Shown: positions 24,360 through 33,628, counted from the stretch's first letter. The stretch: DNA of 40,777 bases from Polyangiaceae bacterium (GCA_016929495.1 JAFGIS010000567.1:1-40777), one strand, 5' to 3'. Notes: generated by a model not told the origin, from the letters alone. Numbers and translations: made by a program.

Positions 24360-26261
24360 CTACTCTACGACGCGAACGGTATCACGCCCTTCGAGCGCGA
24401 TCCGCCGATCCCCTTTCTCGAGGACAGCCGTCACCGCGAACGTCACGGCCTCTCCCGCGGTGATGTTGATCAGGTCGTCCGTGTCGAACTGTGCGAGATA
24501 GATCGGCAGGCCCGGCACCTTCACGACCTTCTGCGCGAGCGCGCCTTCGCAGACGACGGCGACGTTCTCCCAGTGGCGCAGATTGAGTCCGCTCGGACCC
24601 ATGACGACCGCGGTGAACTTCTTGGTCTTGCTGAGACGAAGGGTCGAGGGTGCGACGTAGACCCACGAGGCAGTGGGCTCGGCGCAAACGAAACTCGCGG
24701 TGTCGTCGATGCTGCCTGCTCCCAGATAGCGCGCAACTTGCGGATAGGGACACATCGGCCGGGTTCGTCCGTCGGGACGTGCACCGGTGTAGGCCGTAGG
24801 TTCGATGCCGTCTTCGACCCAGCCGACGAGGGCGCCGAAGAGCGCTTCGATGTCGAAACAGCCGACGCCTCCACCGCAGTGGAACATGCCCGGGATCATG
24901 TAAAGCTTGTAGAAATCCTGGGTCTGGTCGTCGCCCATGAGGTCGAGCACGTCGTCGTAGTACGCGGCGGACTGATACGGTCCGGTCGCGTTGTCGGCCC
25001 AGCCGTCGTAGTGCACCATCTTGCCGCCCAGGTCCCTGAACTCGGAAAGATCCGGGTCGTTTGCGTCGCACAAGGGACCCACTTTCTGCGCCACCTGCGG
25101 CCAGTCCGTGTCGAAATTGAAGGTCATGAAGTCCCAGAACATCCCGGGAGGCGGCTCCAAACCAAAAAACCCGACGGCCCCGGCACCGACCAGTGGGGAA
25201 AGACCCAAGCCCGGCCCACCCAGCTCGACCGGCCAAACGAGCCACGGGATCCAGCCGCTGGCGCCGTCGGCCAGGGCCTCTGACCCAAGGGGCTCTCCGA
25301 AGGTGAGCAGCTCGCCGGCGGAGTTGCGCGGCCCGTCGTACACGGCATAGATGGCGCTGCGCTGGGCGGTCGTGAAGCAATCCGTGCCGTCCACGTCGCC
25401 CGCGCAGGCCGGGAGATCCGTTTGCGCATCGAACGGGCACAGATGGGGATCATCGATCACGCCGTCCACGAGTCCGTCCGTGCTGTCGCATCGGGCCGCC
25501 ACGGCCGCGGCAAGCAGTGGGAGCTTGGCCAGATCGATGGTTCCGGGGCCGAGAAGCTGCTGACCTTCCCATACGCCGCGCATCATGATCTCGGAGAAGT
25601 AGTGAACGGGCGCACCGACGAGTATCCCGTCGAAATCCGCGGGGTATCGTTGCGCCTCGATCAGCCCCTGGCGCCCGCCCGTGGAGCATCCGACGTAGTA
25701 CGAGTACTCAGGGGCGGCGCAGTAGTAGGTGTCGGCAAGGGTCTTGGCCAGGACGGTGGTTTCGTGGATCGACTCGTCGCAGTAGTCGATGAGCTTCTCT
25801 TCCGCGTCCGGATTGCTGTTGTCGGGCGGGTTGTAGGCGAAGCTCCAATCGACGACCTCGCCCTGATGGCCCGTGTCGGTTCCCGCGGTCGCGAAGCCCT
25901 GGAAGATCCCGGGCACCATGGAACCCTCCTCGATGGATCCCGCAGCGACACTGTTGCCCACCACGTACAACCGGCCGTTGTACGTCCAGGTGGGAAGCTT
26001 GACGTCGAACCCTTGCGCGGGCGCTATCACGCCGCGCACGTCGCAGTACTCGGGCACCGGAATGGTGAAGGGCCCCGTCATGCCGATTCCGCTGATCTCG
26101 GTACGAAGCTCGGCCGAAATGATCGTCACCTCCGGACCGAAATCGGCCGTCAGCAGCCCTTCGCACGGAGCACAAGGCGCGGCTGCGCCCACGCTAGGCC
26201 TGAGGGCCACCATGGCAAGAAAGACGGATGCAATGAGTACACGGTCCAGTCTATGACGCAT
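24360..26261 (-). CDS. Secreted tannase/feruloyl esterase family protein
   Basis: A 633-residue protein from ATG 26259-26261, preceded by an unusually good ribosome site (AAGGAGG). The signal peptide ends near SVGAAA-PC. The tannase CS-D-HC signature is complete: YYVGCSTGGRQG (Cys192, Ser193), HYDGWAD (Asp419 likely) and YMIPGMFHCGGG (His461, Cys462). CDSTDGLVDGVIDDP (258-272) is the family's calcium loop. It should cleave feruloyl or galloyl ester links to plant polysaccharides or tannins outside the cell. The last 90 residues or so (after FVCAEPTASW) are an added beta-rich domain, longer than most relatives. It is monocistronic, between the RayT-type gene and a long spacer. Confidence 0.92.
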   Translation of the reverse strand: MRHRLDRVLIASVFLAMVALRPSVGAAAPCAPCEGLLTADFGPEVTIISAELRTEISGIGMTGPFTIPVPEYCDVRGVIAPAQGFDVKLPTWTYNGRLYVVGNSVAAGSIEEGSMVPGIFQGFATAGTDTGHQGEVVDWSFAYNPPDNSNPDAEEKLIDYCDESIHETTVLAKTLADTYYCAAPEYSYYVGCSTGGRQGLIEAQRYPADFDGILVGAPVHYFSEIMMRGVWEGQQLLGPGTIDLAKLPLLAAAVAARCDSTDGLVDGVIDDPHLCPFDAQTDLPACAGDVDGTDCFTTAQRSAIYAVYDGPRNSAGELLTFGEPLGSEALADGASGWIPWLVWPVELGGPGLGLSPLVGAGAVGFFGLEPPPGMFWDFMTFNFDTDWPQVAQKVGPLCDANDPDLSEFRDLGGKMVHYDGWADNATGPYQSAAYYDDVLDLMGDDQTQDFYKLYMIPGMFHCGGGVGCFDIEALFGALVGWVEDGIEPTAYTGARPDGRTRPMCPYPQVARYLGAGSIDDTASFVCAEPTASWVYVAPSTLRLSKTKKFTAVVMGPSGLNLRHWENVAVVCEGALAQKVVKVPGLPIYLAQFDTDDLINITAGEAVTFAVTAVLEKGDRRIALEGRDTVRVVE

Positions 26262-27021
26262 TGTGCGCCTCCTTTTTTGCTCGGTAGTCAGCCATTCTTG
26301 TGAACAGGGTGGTGATTTCGCATCGACGAATTACTGTTGTCCGGGGAGTCCCAATGCTTGCATCGCTCGGCAGCTACAGGGAAGGGACCCTTCCGCCCTC
26401 CCCCAGGCGTCGCTGCCCTTCGGTGGCCGTCCGTCCGCTGCCGACTCCCTCGACGCCACGGCCTGCACTGCTCGAGCCGCCCACCCGGCTGGACGCCCTG
26501 GCCGAGCATGGGAGGGGACTGCGCAGGCTGCCGTGGATGCGCTGATGGAGATCATGTGCGGAGCAGGGACGACGTGACGAGCGCTCGTGGTGCGCGCGGT
26601 GCAAGCCAAACTACCACAATAGCAAACTACATCCGCGGCCGCACGCACAATCGTCGGGCGCGCGCGAGTCCGGTACCCGCGCGAGCTCCGCTCGGTCTTC
26701 GAACGTCTTCGAACGTCTTCGAACGTCTTCGAACGTCTTCGGGCGCTCGGGTTCTTGGGTCATGAGCGTCGGGTCTTCGGGCGTCGCGCCTGGGGGAACG
26801 CGGAGCTACAGCTACGCTGCAGGTACGTCCGCAGCACCAGCAACGGCAGGCGCCGGGCATGGAAATGCAAGTGGGAGTGGGAGAAGGGGGCCACCATGCA
26901 GCGCGCTCAAAGCCGCCGGCCCCGTGCGGCGCTAGGTATCCATGCACGCGCTCGGGGCACGTCTTGGGCCGGAAAATGCATCGTTCCTGCGCGCCCGGGT
27001 TCGGTGTACAGTCGTTCGGTC
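26262..27021. other. 760-base spacer with a decamer tandem repeat, no gene
   Basis: The longest gene-free stretch. Six-frame reading gives only low-complexity or Arg/Pro-rich frames. It holds the upstream regions of the tannase-family gene (minus) and of the YqiJ-like gene (plus). A local AT-rich patch (accacaatagcaaactaca, near 26612-26632) and the repeat at 26695-26744 are its only notable features. Confidence 0.5.
26695..26744 (+). repeat. 10-bp tandem repeat gtcttcgaac, four exact copies plus one altered
   Basis: gtcttcgaac occurs at 26695-26704, 26705-26714, 26715-26724 and 26725-26734, then gtcttcgggc at 26735-26744. Each unit contains the start of the palindrome ttcgaa, so the array presents four evenly spaced ttcgaa sites one helical turn apart. 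It lies about 280 bases before the YqiJ-like gene. Confidence 0.9.
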
Positions 27022-27762
27022 GTGTTGGAGGAGCTGTTCGCCTGGTACAACCTGATCTTCTATCTGCCCCTGGCGCTCGGGGTCTTGCTCGTGCTCGGGA
27101 TGGCGCTTGGAGCTGCGGAGCCGAGCCATGATCTCGGAGACCACGATGCGGCGGGGCCGGACGGGGATGCTCAGGCCGGCGCGGACGGGGACGCGCACGA
27201 CGCGGAGCATGATGCCGGCGGAGGGTCTCACAGCCTGCTCTCGCTGCTCGGATTCGGCCGCGTGCCGGTCATGATCCTGGCGACCACCATGTGTCTGGTG
27301 TTCGGTGGGGTGGGCGTCATCCTCAACACGGGACTGACCGCGATCGTCAGCACGCCGAACCTGTTGGTGTGGGGTTCGCTCGCCGGTGCGCTCACCGCCA
27401 CCGTGGTGCTCACCGGGTTCTTGAGCCCGCTGTTGGCCAGGCTGATGCGTGAGAAGCTGCGCGCCGTCACCGAGGTGGATCAGAAGGTGGAAGTGGCCAA
27501 GCGAGCTCAGCAGAAGGCGGTGGCCGAAGCCGAGGCGCAGCGGGCTCTGGCCGAGGCGAAGCTCGCCGAGGCCGAGACGGAGTGGCAGAAGGCGCGCCAG
27601 CAGATTATCACCGTCGAGCAGCTCGCCGAAGCCTACCGCAACAAGCAGAAGGCAGTCATCGGCGCGGAGGCCGAAGCGAGCCAGAGCTACGTCGCTGCGC
27701 AACGGACTCGGAAGTTCGCCACCACGGGGCCGCTGAGCAGCGTTGACATCGGACCCGAGTGA
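27022..27762 (+). CDS. YqiJ/NfeD-like membrane protein with C-terminal coiled coil
   Basis: A 246-residue protein if started at GTG 27022 (VLEELFAWYNLIFYLPLAL); the frame is open further upstream but that part is not protein-like. TM1 is at about 9-30. A His/Asp-rich loop follows (SHDLGDHD, DGDAHDAEHDAG). TM2 (VPVMILATTMCLVFGGVGV) and TM3 (LVWGSLAGALTATVVLTGFL) resemble YqiJ/DUF1449 proteins, which pair with flotillins. Those usually end in an OB fold; here the C-terminus is instead a coiled coil (KVEVAKRAQQKAVAEAEAQR) recalling flotillin helices. A role in membrane microdomains is likely by family. The acidic/His loop could bind metal. Nine bases past the stop lies the earliest possible start of the DUF1573 gene. 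Confidence 0.68.
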   Translation: MLEELFAWYNLIFYLPLALGVLLVLGMALGAAEPSHDLGDHDAAGPDGDAQAGADGDAHDAEHDAGGGSHSLLSLLGFGRVPVMILATTMCLVFGGVGVILNTGLTAIVSTPNLLVWGSLAGALTATVVLTGFLSPLLARLMREKLRAVTEVDQKVEVAKRAQQKAVAEAEAQRALAEAKLAEAETEWQKARQQIITVEQLAEAYRNKQKAVIGAEAEASQSYVAAQRTRKFATTGPLSSVDIGPE

Positions 27763-27786
27763 GCATGGACTGTGGACCACGTGTCG

Positions 27787-28521
27787 ATGTTCGCTCGCAC
27801 TTGGAGATCCGCGGTTGCGCTTGCGCTGCTGCTCGGCAGCAGCCCGCTGGGCTGCCAGCGGGGCAAGAGCGCGCAGCCCGCGGCACAGGCACGGCCCGGC
27901 AGTCCCGTCATCGAGTTCGATGAGCGCGTGCACGATTTCGGCATCGTGAACCAGGACATGTTTCTCAAGCACCAGTTCGTGATCAAGAACACGGGCAACG
28001 CCGTGCTATCCATCCAGAACGTGCGCACGTCGTGCGGTTGCACGACGGCTGCCGTTGGGCTCGAGGCGATCCCGCCCGGCGGCAGCAGCCCGCTGGAGGT
28101 CACCCTCGGCATGCGGTACTTCTCCGGGCGGGGCAGCAAGACCATTCAGATTGACTCGAACGACCCGCGCAATCCCACGTCCGCCCTGGAAATCAAGTAC
28201 GACATGCAACGCTTGATCGCGTTCCGGCCGTTCTTTCCCACCCTGACCACCCGGGCAGGCAGGGACAAGGTGGAGAAGGTCTGGCTGGAAGGAAGCCTGG
28301 CCGAGCAGGCCGAGCTTCGCGTGATCAAGACGGAGAGCGGCGAGTGTCAGGTGCTGGCCAGGCCCATCCAAGAGCGTCAGGGCGGCAAGACGCGCAAGGG
28401 GCTCGCGCTCACGCTCAAGGGCGACAAGCCGGGCACGGCCACCGGTCAGGTCACTCTCGCAACCGGCCTACGCAATCCGGCCGAAGTGCTTGTGCGCTTC
28501 AGAGCGACGGTGGAGGAGTGA
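27787..28521 (+). CDS. DUF1573 lipoprotein
   Basis: A 244-residue protein from ATG 27787, opening on a signal and lipobox-like SSPLGC (Cys23); a GTG at 27772 would add five residues. The DUF1573 pattern is clear: VHDFGIVNQD, FVIKNTGNAVLSIQNV, TSCGCTTA (adjacent Cys pair), IPPGGSSPLEVTL, GRGSKTIQIDSNDPRNP. DUF1573 is an Ig-like beta sandwich found in envelope proteins of many bacteria; its biochemical role is not settled. A second beta-rich region fills 140-244. It follows the YqiJ-like gene closely and is probably in its operon. Confidence 0.87.
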   Translation: MFARTWRSAVALALLLGSSPLGCQRGKSAQPAAQARPGSPVIEFDERVHDFGIVNQDMFLKHQFVIKNTGNAVLSIQNVRTSCGCTTAAVGLEAIPPGGSSPLEVTLGMRYFSGRGSKTIQIDSNDPRNPTSALEIKYDMQRLIAFRPFFPTLTTRAGRDKVEKVWLEGSLAEQAELRVIKTESGECQVLARPIQERQGGKTRKGLALTLKGDKPGTATGQVTLATGLRNPAEVLVRFRATVEE

Positions 28522-28577
28522 GCGAGGGGCTCTTCGCCACCACAACCTCGAATGCGGCGTCTCGGCTCTTCCGCCGC

Positions 28578-29372
28578 TCACCGAATGCCTTTGAACACAA
28601 CATACGTGAGCGTCGCACAGAAGTCATCGCGGTTCGGCAGGAAGTCCGGCGAATCCGAACGCACCAGACTGAGTGTCTTCTCCCAGTCGCGGCCGGTGAC
28701 GTGTCGTTCGAGACCGCCGAAGAACATCCAGTAGGCGTCGGCCATCGCAAGTCGTGATCGAGTATCGAGCGGCGCGCTTACGGTACAGCTGTAGCTTCGG
28801 GGACGGTCTGGCACGAGACCCGCCGCAAGCATCCATCCGAGGGCGCGCAGGTAGTGGCGCCCCGGAGGTATCGCCGCGGTGTAGGGAGCCCTCTCGGTCC
28901 ACGCTTGCATGAGGCGCGCCTCGAGCTCCGGATGGCCGGGTAGGAGGCACTGTGAACACCAGAAGGCCAGCGCCACGAAGCCGCGGAGCCGGACAGTGCG
29001 TGCGAGTTCGCCAACCCCGGCGACGGGGTCGAGCAGATGTCCCCACAGAACGTCGCGACACCATACGAAATCGAAGCTGTGGGCGTCGAAAGGCAGCCGG
29101 CAGAGATCTCCAGTCCTGAACTCGAGGCGCGAGGAAATGCCGTTCGCTTCGGCAGCACCGCGAGCAGCGTCCAGCAACTCCCGAGCGATGTCGACTCCGA
29201 CAACCTGCCCAGTCGCTCCTACGGCGTGTACCAGTTCCATCGAGTCGGTCCCTATGCCGCATCCCGCATCGAGCCCCCTGGCGCCGTCGCGGATGCCGAG
29301 GTCCGCGATGGCCGCACGAATGGCCTGCTTGGACAGCTGTCCGGTACTCCGCAGTGTCTGTTCGCAGGACAT
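28578..29372 (-). CDS. Class I SAM-dependent methyltransferase
   Basis: A 264-residue protein from ATG 29370-29372. Motif I is GLDAGCGIGTDS (33-44), the ribose-binding acid is in VVGVDIA (Asp61), and DLCRLPFDAHSFDFVWCRDVL is the usual post-motif region of UbiE/COQ5-like Methyltransf_11 enzymes. The C-terminal half (SQCLLPGHPELEARLMQAW, YLRALGWMLAAGLVPDRPRS) should define the acceptor but is not diagnostic. It is cytoplasmic, possibly acting on a small molecule or lipid. It is monocistronic, convergent with the DUF1573 gene and divergent from the beta-helix lipoprotein. Confidence 0.88.
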   Translation of the reverse strand: MSCEQTLRSTGQLSKQAIRAAIADLGIRDGARGLDAGCGIGTDSMELVHAVGATGQVVGVDIARELLDAARGAAEANGISSRLEFRTGDLCRLPFDAHSFDFVWCRDVLWGHLLDPVAGVGELARTVRLRGFVALAFWCSQCLLPGHPELEARLMQAWTERAPYTAAIPPGRHYLRALGWMLAAGLVPDRPRSYSCTVSAPLDTRSRLAMADAYWMFFGGLERHVTGRDWEKTLSLVRSDSPDFLPNRDDFCATLTYVVFKGIR

Positions 29373-29581
29373 GGAAAGAAGACTGCCACAGACGTTGTCT
29401 CGTCGATACGCCAGAGTCTACGCGGGAAGCCCGAGGTGCGTAGCTGTGTGCCGGGTAGCGCAGTCGCGCGGCTCCATCGCACCACGGGCTACACTTCGAG
29501 ATGGGAAGTTGGGGGCAGGACGAGCTATCCTGTCGCTGCCCGGGGGCCCCTGAGTTCAGCTCACCACGACTGGAGGTTCGC

Positions 29582-31741
29582 ATGCGTGTTCTCTCTCCTT
29601 TGTACACCGCCTGCGCCGTGACCATGCTGACCGTAACCCCTGGCTGCTCGGACAGTGGCGGTTCGACCAACGGCGAAGCGGATGCTGGAGCATCGGGCTC
29701 TTCCCATACCGCCGGCGCGAACAGCGGCGGCCAAGCCGCCAGTGGCGCAGACGAACCAGGAATCGCGGGCACCGACGGGGGCGCACCGAGCGTCCACACC
29801 GGCGGTCGCGGCACGAACAGCGGCGGCCGCGGCGCCAGCGGCGCAGGCGAGCCGGGAATCGCGGGCAGCGACGGGAACGCGGCTGGCGGCGATAACGGGG
29901 GGGCCGCCAGCACGGGCGGCGGAGGCGTTGGCGGAGGAGAAGGTATGGGCGGAGACACCGCGGGTGCTTCCAGCACGGGCGAAGGCGGCGGCAGCGCAGT
30001 CGGCGGCCGCCATGATGTGCCCGATTGGGTCGAAGCGATGCCGACCTTGGACAACGGCCTACCGTGGGATCCCGGCATTCCCGGCGACATCCCGACAGGC
30101 TCGCTCGACACGACCCTTGCGGACGACCAGATGACCGCGGAGGCGATCAACGCCGCGCTCGAGGACGCGTCGAGACGGGGCTCCCCGACCAACATCCGTG
30201 TCGTCCAGATGCCGGCTGGAACGTTCGATATCGCTGGGATCGTCACTCCACAGAACTACACGATTCTTCGTGGTGCCGGCCCTTGGGGCTCAGGCAGGAC
30301 CCGCCTCAACTTCGACGCGGACGGCGGGGTCGCCTCGGGCTGGCCGAGCTACCCCGCGGCCGTCGACGTCGTGCTCGCGTCCGGATCCAACGTGCCTGCG
30401 GGTTCGACCCAGGTGACGGTCACCGACGCGTCGAGCTTCACCGTCGGCGATGTGGTGCAGATCGATCAGCTCGACGACCTGTCCTACGTTGCGATTCTGG
30501 ACGGCGGCTACGACAAGCGCGCGCCCTATCCCGGTGACTACAACGGACCACAGTCACCGGACGGTTTCCGGTCGGTGGCCTCCCTGCACCAGGTGACCGC
30601 CATCAACGGGACGACGCTCACCTTCGAGCCGCCAGCACGCATGCGTTTCGACGAGGCGTTTCAGCCCCAGGCATGGCGTGTGGCGCGCCGCGACGAGCAC
30701 GGTCTCTGGTGGTTCGGACTCGAGGACGTCTCGATCGCAGGACCACAGAACGGCGCGATCGCCTACCGTGAGGGCGCCTACAACTGGGTACAGAACGTCG
30801 AAACCGATGGTTCGCAAGACGGCGGCATCAGCGACAATCACATTGCCTTCTCCCATGAGTTCCGCAGCGAAATGCGGCGCGTGTACGCCCACCACACGAC
30901 CGGCGGACCCTACTCCGGCGGCGCCAACTACGGTTTGACCCTCAACGCGGCCACAAGCGAGAGTCTAATCATCGACAGCATCGTGGTATTCATGAACAAG
31001 CTCATTCAGACGAACGCGGCCGGACCAGGCAATGTCATCGCCTACTGCTACGCGGACAACACCTCTGCGAATGGTGGAGACTGGATGGATGGCGCAATCA
31101 ACGGCTCCCACCAGTCCTTCACGCACCATCTGCTGGTCGAAGGCAACTGGGCCGCGAACATGGGCTGCGACACGACACACGGGAACAGCGGCCGCATGGC
31201 GTTCGTTCGCAACTACACCCACGGTCGCAACTCGACCTACGAGTCCTCCGGGAACCTCCGCGCCGCCAACAGCGACGGCTGGCAACGCGAAATGGCGTTT
31301 GTTGGCAACGTGCTCATGAGCGAGCCCGGTGCACGGTACGAGAGCACGGGCGCCTACGAGGGCGGCGCTGCGATCTGGCGCATTGGACAGATGGTTTGGG
31401 GCAGCGGCGACCAGTACGACGGGCAGACGACGCGCCCACCGCAGAATGACATGCAATACGACGGCGCCGCTTGGGATAGCCGCCAGGCGACCTTCACCAC
31501 CAAGGCGCTGGACATGCTCTGGCGCCATGGCAACTGGGACTCGGTGACGAACGACGTCGTGTGGGATCCTTCGCTGGGCGCGCATGCGTTGCCGAACTCG
31601 CTCTTCCTCGCGACCGCGCCCGGCTTTTTCGGCACCACACGGTGGCCATGGGTCGATCCGACCGGCGCCACGGCGACTGCGCGCGTTGCAGCGCTGCCCG
31701 CCAAGGCCCGCTACGACGCGGGCACACCGTTCGCGCGTTGA
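29582..31741 (+). CDS. Secreted parallel beta-helix lipoprotein with Gly-rich linker
   Basis: A 719-residue protein. ATG 29582 is set by GGAGG at 29572-29576 and a signal with lipobox-like TPGC (Cys22). Residues about 25-155 are a Gly/Ser/Ala linker with two similar blocks (GADEPGIAGTDG, GAGEPGIAGSDG). From about 160 the protein has TAEAINAALEDASRRG, then VVQMPAGTFDI and YTILRGAGPWGSGRTRL, the opening of pectin-lyase-fold proteins, followed by coils rich in Asn, Gly and aromatic residues. The end is LPNSLFLATAPGFFG, RWPWVDP and LPAKARYD. It is probably a surface polysaccharide-acting or -binding protein; catalytic residues cannot be assigned. A decayed relative lies at 19469-19690. Confidence 0.85.
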   Translation: MRVLSPLYTACAVTMLTVTPGCSDSGGSTNGEADAGASGSSHTAGANSGGQAASGADEPGIAGTDGGAPSVHTGGRGTNSGGRGASGAGEPGIAGSDGNAAGGDNGGAASTGGGGVGGGEGMGGDTAGASSTGEGGGSAVGGRHDVPDWVEAMPTLDNGLPWDPGIPGDIPTGSLDTTLADDQMTAEAINAALEDASRRGSPTNIRVVQMPAGTFDIAGIVTPQNYTILRGAGPWGSGRTRLNFDADGGVASGWPSYPAAVDVVLASGSNVPAGSTQVTVTDASSFTVGDVVQIDQLDDLSYVAILDGGYDKRAPYPGDYNGPQSPDGFRSVASLHQVTAINGTTLTFEPPARMRFDEAFQPQAWRVARRDEHGLWWFGLEDVSIAGPQNGAIAYREGAYNWVQNVETDGSQDGGISDNHIAFSHEFRSEMRRVYAHHTTGGPYSGGANYGLTLNAATSESLIIDSIVVFMNKLIQTNAAGPGNVIAYCYADNTSANGGDWMDGAINGSHQSFTHHLLVEGNWAANMGCDTTHGNSGRMAFVRNYTHGRNSTYESSGNLRAANSDGWQREMAFVGNVLMSEPGARYESTGAYEGGAAIWRIGQMVWGSGDQYDGQTTRPPQNDMQYDGAAWDSRQATFTTKALDMLWRHGNWDSVTNDVVWDPSLGAHALPNSLFLATAPGFFGTTRWPWVDPTGATATARVAALPAKARYDAGTPFAR

Positions 31742-32166
31742 GTGCCGCACCAGCGCCCGTACGCCGGTCAGAGCGGCCACGGCTTGCCTCCCTTCCACTT
31801 CCTCAGTTGCGCGACCTCGTCCGAGAGCGGCCCCCAGACTCGTTCGGCCTGCCTCCGCTTCCGCTCGTCGCGGCGGAGCTCGTGGGCCGGCGCCTCGCGT
31901 TCCGGCTGGCGGCAGTGCTCGAGCTGCTCGCCATCGAGTCTGCCCGACTCCACGGCCGCCTTCTCAGGCGACAGCTCAACCCTCGGATTCCTGGAAGACT
32001 CTTACGCCTCACTGGAGCGCATGACCCGACCAAAACCAGTACGCGGTGGGCGGCTCGCGTCGGACGACGGAAAGAACCAATTGATCGCGTTGCGAGATCC
32101 GTCGTGGGTTGCCGGATCAGCCGCGAGGGCCTGGCCCGCTTCGCGAGTTGCCCTACGCTCTAGGCC
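31742..32166. other. Spacer with one weak minus-strand coding candidate
   Basis: No convincing gene before the reductase. On the minus strand a frame ending in TGA at 31768-31770 and open to about 31990 reads SPEKAAVESGRLDGEQL, then RRDERKRRQAERVWGPLSDE and VAQLRKWKGGKPWPL. Its charged helix and compact end look more protein-like than neighbouring frames, with a possible GTG start near 31950. The family is not recognised and it may be a remnant. Confidence 0.3.
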
Positions 32167-33585
32167 ATGTCCCGAGTCGGAACGACCGAGCGCCCGCTCC
32201 GAGTGGCCGTCGTTGGTGCGGGCCCAGCCGGCTTCTACGCCGCAGCTGCATTTCTCGAGCAGACGGAGGTCGCGATCGAGGTCGACATGCTCGATCGCCT
32301 GCCGACCCCCTACGGGCTGGTCCGCGGCGGCGTGGCGCCGGACCGCCCGAAGATGAAGAGTGTGACCCGGCTCTACGAGAAGAGCGCAGAGCATCCGAAC
32401 TTCTCATTCTTCGGCAACGTGGAGCTCGGGCGTGACGTCAGCGTCGGCGACCTGCTCGTTTGTTACGACCAAGTCCTCTACGCCATCGGCAACGAAGCCG
32501 ATCGCCGTATGGGCATACCCGGTGAACACCTGACCGGATGCACACCCGCAGCGGTCTTCGTGGGGTGGTACAACGGACATCCGGACTACCGCTCCGCACG
32601 GGTCGACCTGTCGTGCCGACGTGTGGCCGTGGTCGGAAATGGCAACGTCGCGCTCGACGTGGCGCGCATCCTGGCTCGCTCGCCCGAAGAACTCCGGGTG
32701 ACCGACATCGCCGAGCATGCACTCAGCGCTTTGTGCGACAGCCGGGTGGAAGAGATCGTCGTTCTCGGGCGGCGCGGCCCGCTTCAAGCGTCGTTCACGC
32801 CCGCCGAGCTCAGAGAGTTGACCGAGCTGCGCGCGGCTCGCGTCCAGATTTCTGCCGAAGAACTGGCCCTCGACGAAACGAGCCGGGCGCAACACGACCG
32901 CGCCCGCCCCCGAGATCCTCGGCGGCAGAATGTCGAGCTGTTGACCAAGATCGCACGAAGTACACCACCCCGCGCTCGCCGAACAATACGCCTGCGCTTT
33001 CTGGTGTCGCCTCTGGAGCTGCTGGGAGACGAACGCGGGAGCGTACGCGCCATCCGACTGGAGCACAACCGGCTCGTCGAGCAACGCGACGGCTCGCTCG
33101 GCGCGGTGGGAACCGGCCAGGTCGAGGATCTCGACGCCGGTTGGGTCTTGGTTTCCATCGGCAGGCGAGGCAGGAGCACTCCCGGACTTCCTTTCGACGA
33201 ACAGCTCGGCGTGGTAGCCAATATCGACGGCCGCGTCGTCGACCTCGAAACGCGCGCGATCCGTCCCAATCAGTATTGCGCGGGTTGGGCACGCAGCGGT
33301 CCCCGGGGACTCATCGCTACCAGCAAGGTAGCATCGGCCGAGGTCGTGGCGCGCATGCTCGCAGACGCCGCGCGTGGCAGCGTGATGGAGGCTGACCGCG
33401 GAGGGCGGGCGGCGCTGGAGTCACTGCTTCGCGACAAGGGTGTTCGCTACGTCACGTTCGAGGACTGGAAGGTCATCGACCGGGTCGAGATCCAGCGCGG
33501 GCTCGCGCGAGGCGCGCCGCGTTCGAAGTTGGTCGCCATCCCGGAGATGCTCGATCTGGTGGAAATGAAGCGACGGGGCTGGTGA
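32167..33585 (+). CDS. fprA: Ferredoxin-NADP+ reductase, FprA/adrenodoxin reductase type
   Basis: A 472-residue protein, typical for the family. The FAD-binding motif is VAVVGAGPAGFYAAAAFL (13-30), followed by LPTPYGLVRGGVAPDRPKMKSV. GWYNGHPDY (about 138-146) is the FprA signature, and VAVVGNGNVALDVARIL is the NADP-binding fold. Later blocks (RFLVSPLELLGD, GWVLVSIGRRG, YCAGWARSGPRGLIATSK) complete the family. The C-terminal VRYVTFEDWKVIDRVEIQRG also matches. It passes electrons from NADPH to ferredoxin, often serving P450s or other oxygenases. No P450 or ferredoxin lies next to it. Start ATG 32167, after taggcc. Confidence 0.93.
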   Translation: MSRVGTTERPLRVAVVGAGPAGFYAAAAFLEQTEVAIEVDMLDRLPTPYGLVRGGVAPDRPKMKSVTRLYEKSAEHPNFSFFGNVELGRDVSVGDLLVCYDQVLYAIGNEADRRMGIPGEHLTGCTPAAVFVGWYNGHPDYRSARVDLSCRRVAVVGNGNVALDVARILARSPEELRVTDIAEHALSALCDSRVEEIVVLGRRGPLQASFTPAELRELTELRAARVQISAEELALDETSRAQHDRARPRDPRRQNVELLTKIARSTPPRARRTIRLRFLVSPLELLGDERGSVRAIRLEHNRLVEQRDGSLGAVGTGQVEDLDAGWVLVSIGRRGRSTPGLPFDEQLGVVANIDGRVVDLETRAIRPNQYCAGWARSGPRGLIATSKVASAEVVARMLADAARGSVMEADRGGRAALESLLRDKGVRYVTFEDWKVIDRVEIQRGLARGAPRSKLVAIPEMLDLVEMKRRGW

Positions 33586-33628
33586 ACGGTTTGCGAGTCG
33601 CTGCTGGCTCGGCCGGCCGCTGGCCGCG

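Noticed and set aside
23480..24360. Complete insertion sequence around the RayT-type gene
   Set aside because: No terminal inverted repeats, target duplication or second transposase gene were seen; RayT-type genes are normally not mobile.
26695..26744. Decamer array as a CRISPR or LexA-type operator
   Set aside because: No spacers between units, so not CRISPR; gaac units are in direct, not inverted, order, so not a LexA gaac-N4-gttc box.
28624..30246. 540-codon minus-strand frame spanning the methyltransferase and the beta-helix linker
   Set aside because: It overlaps two well-supported genes; composition is that of an antisense shadow of a Gly-rich linker.
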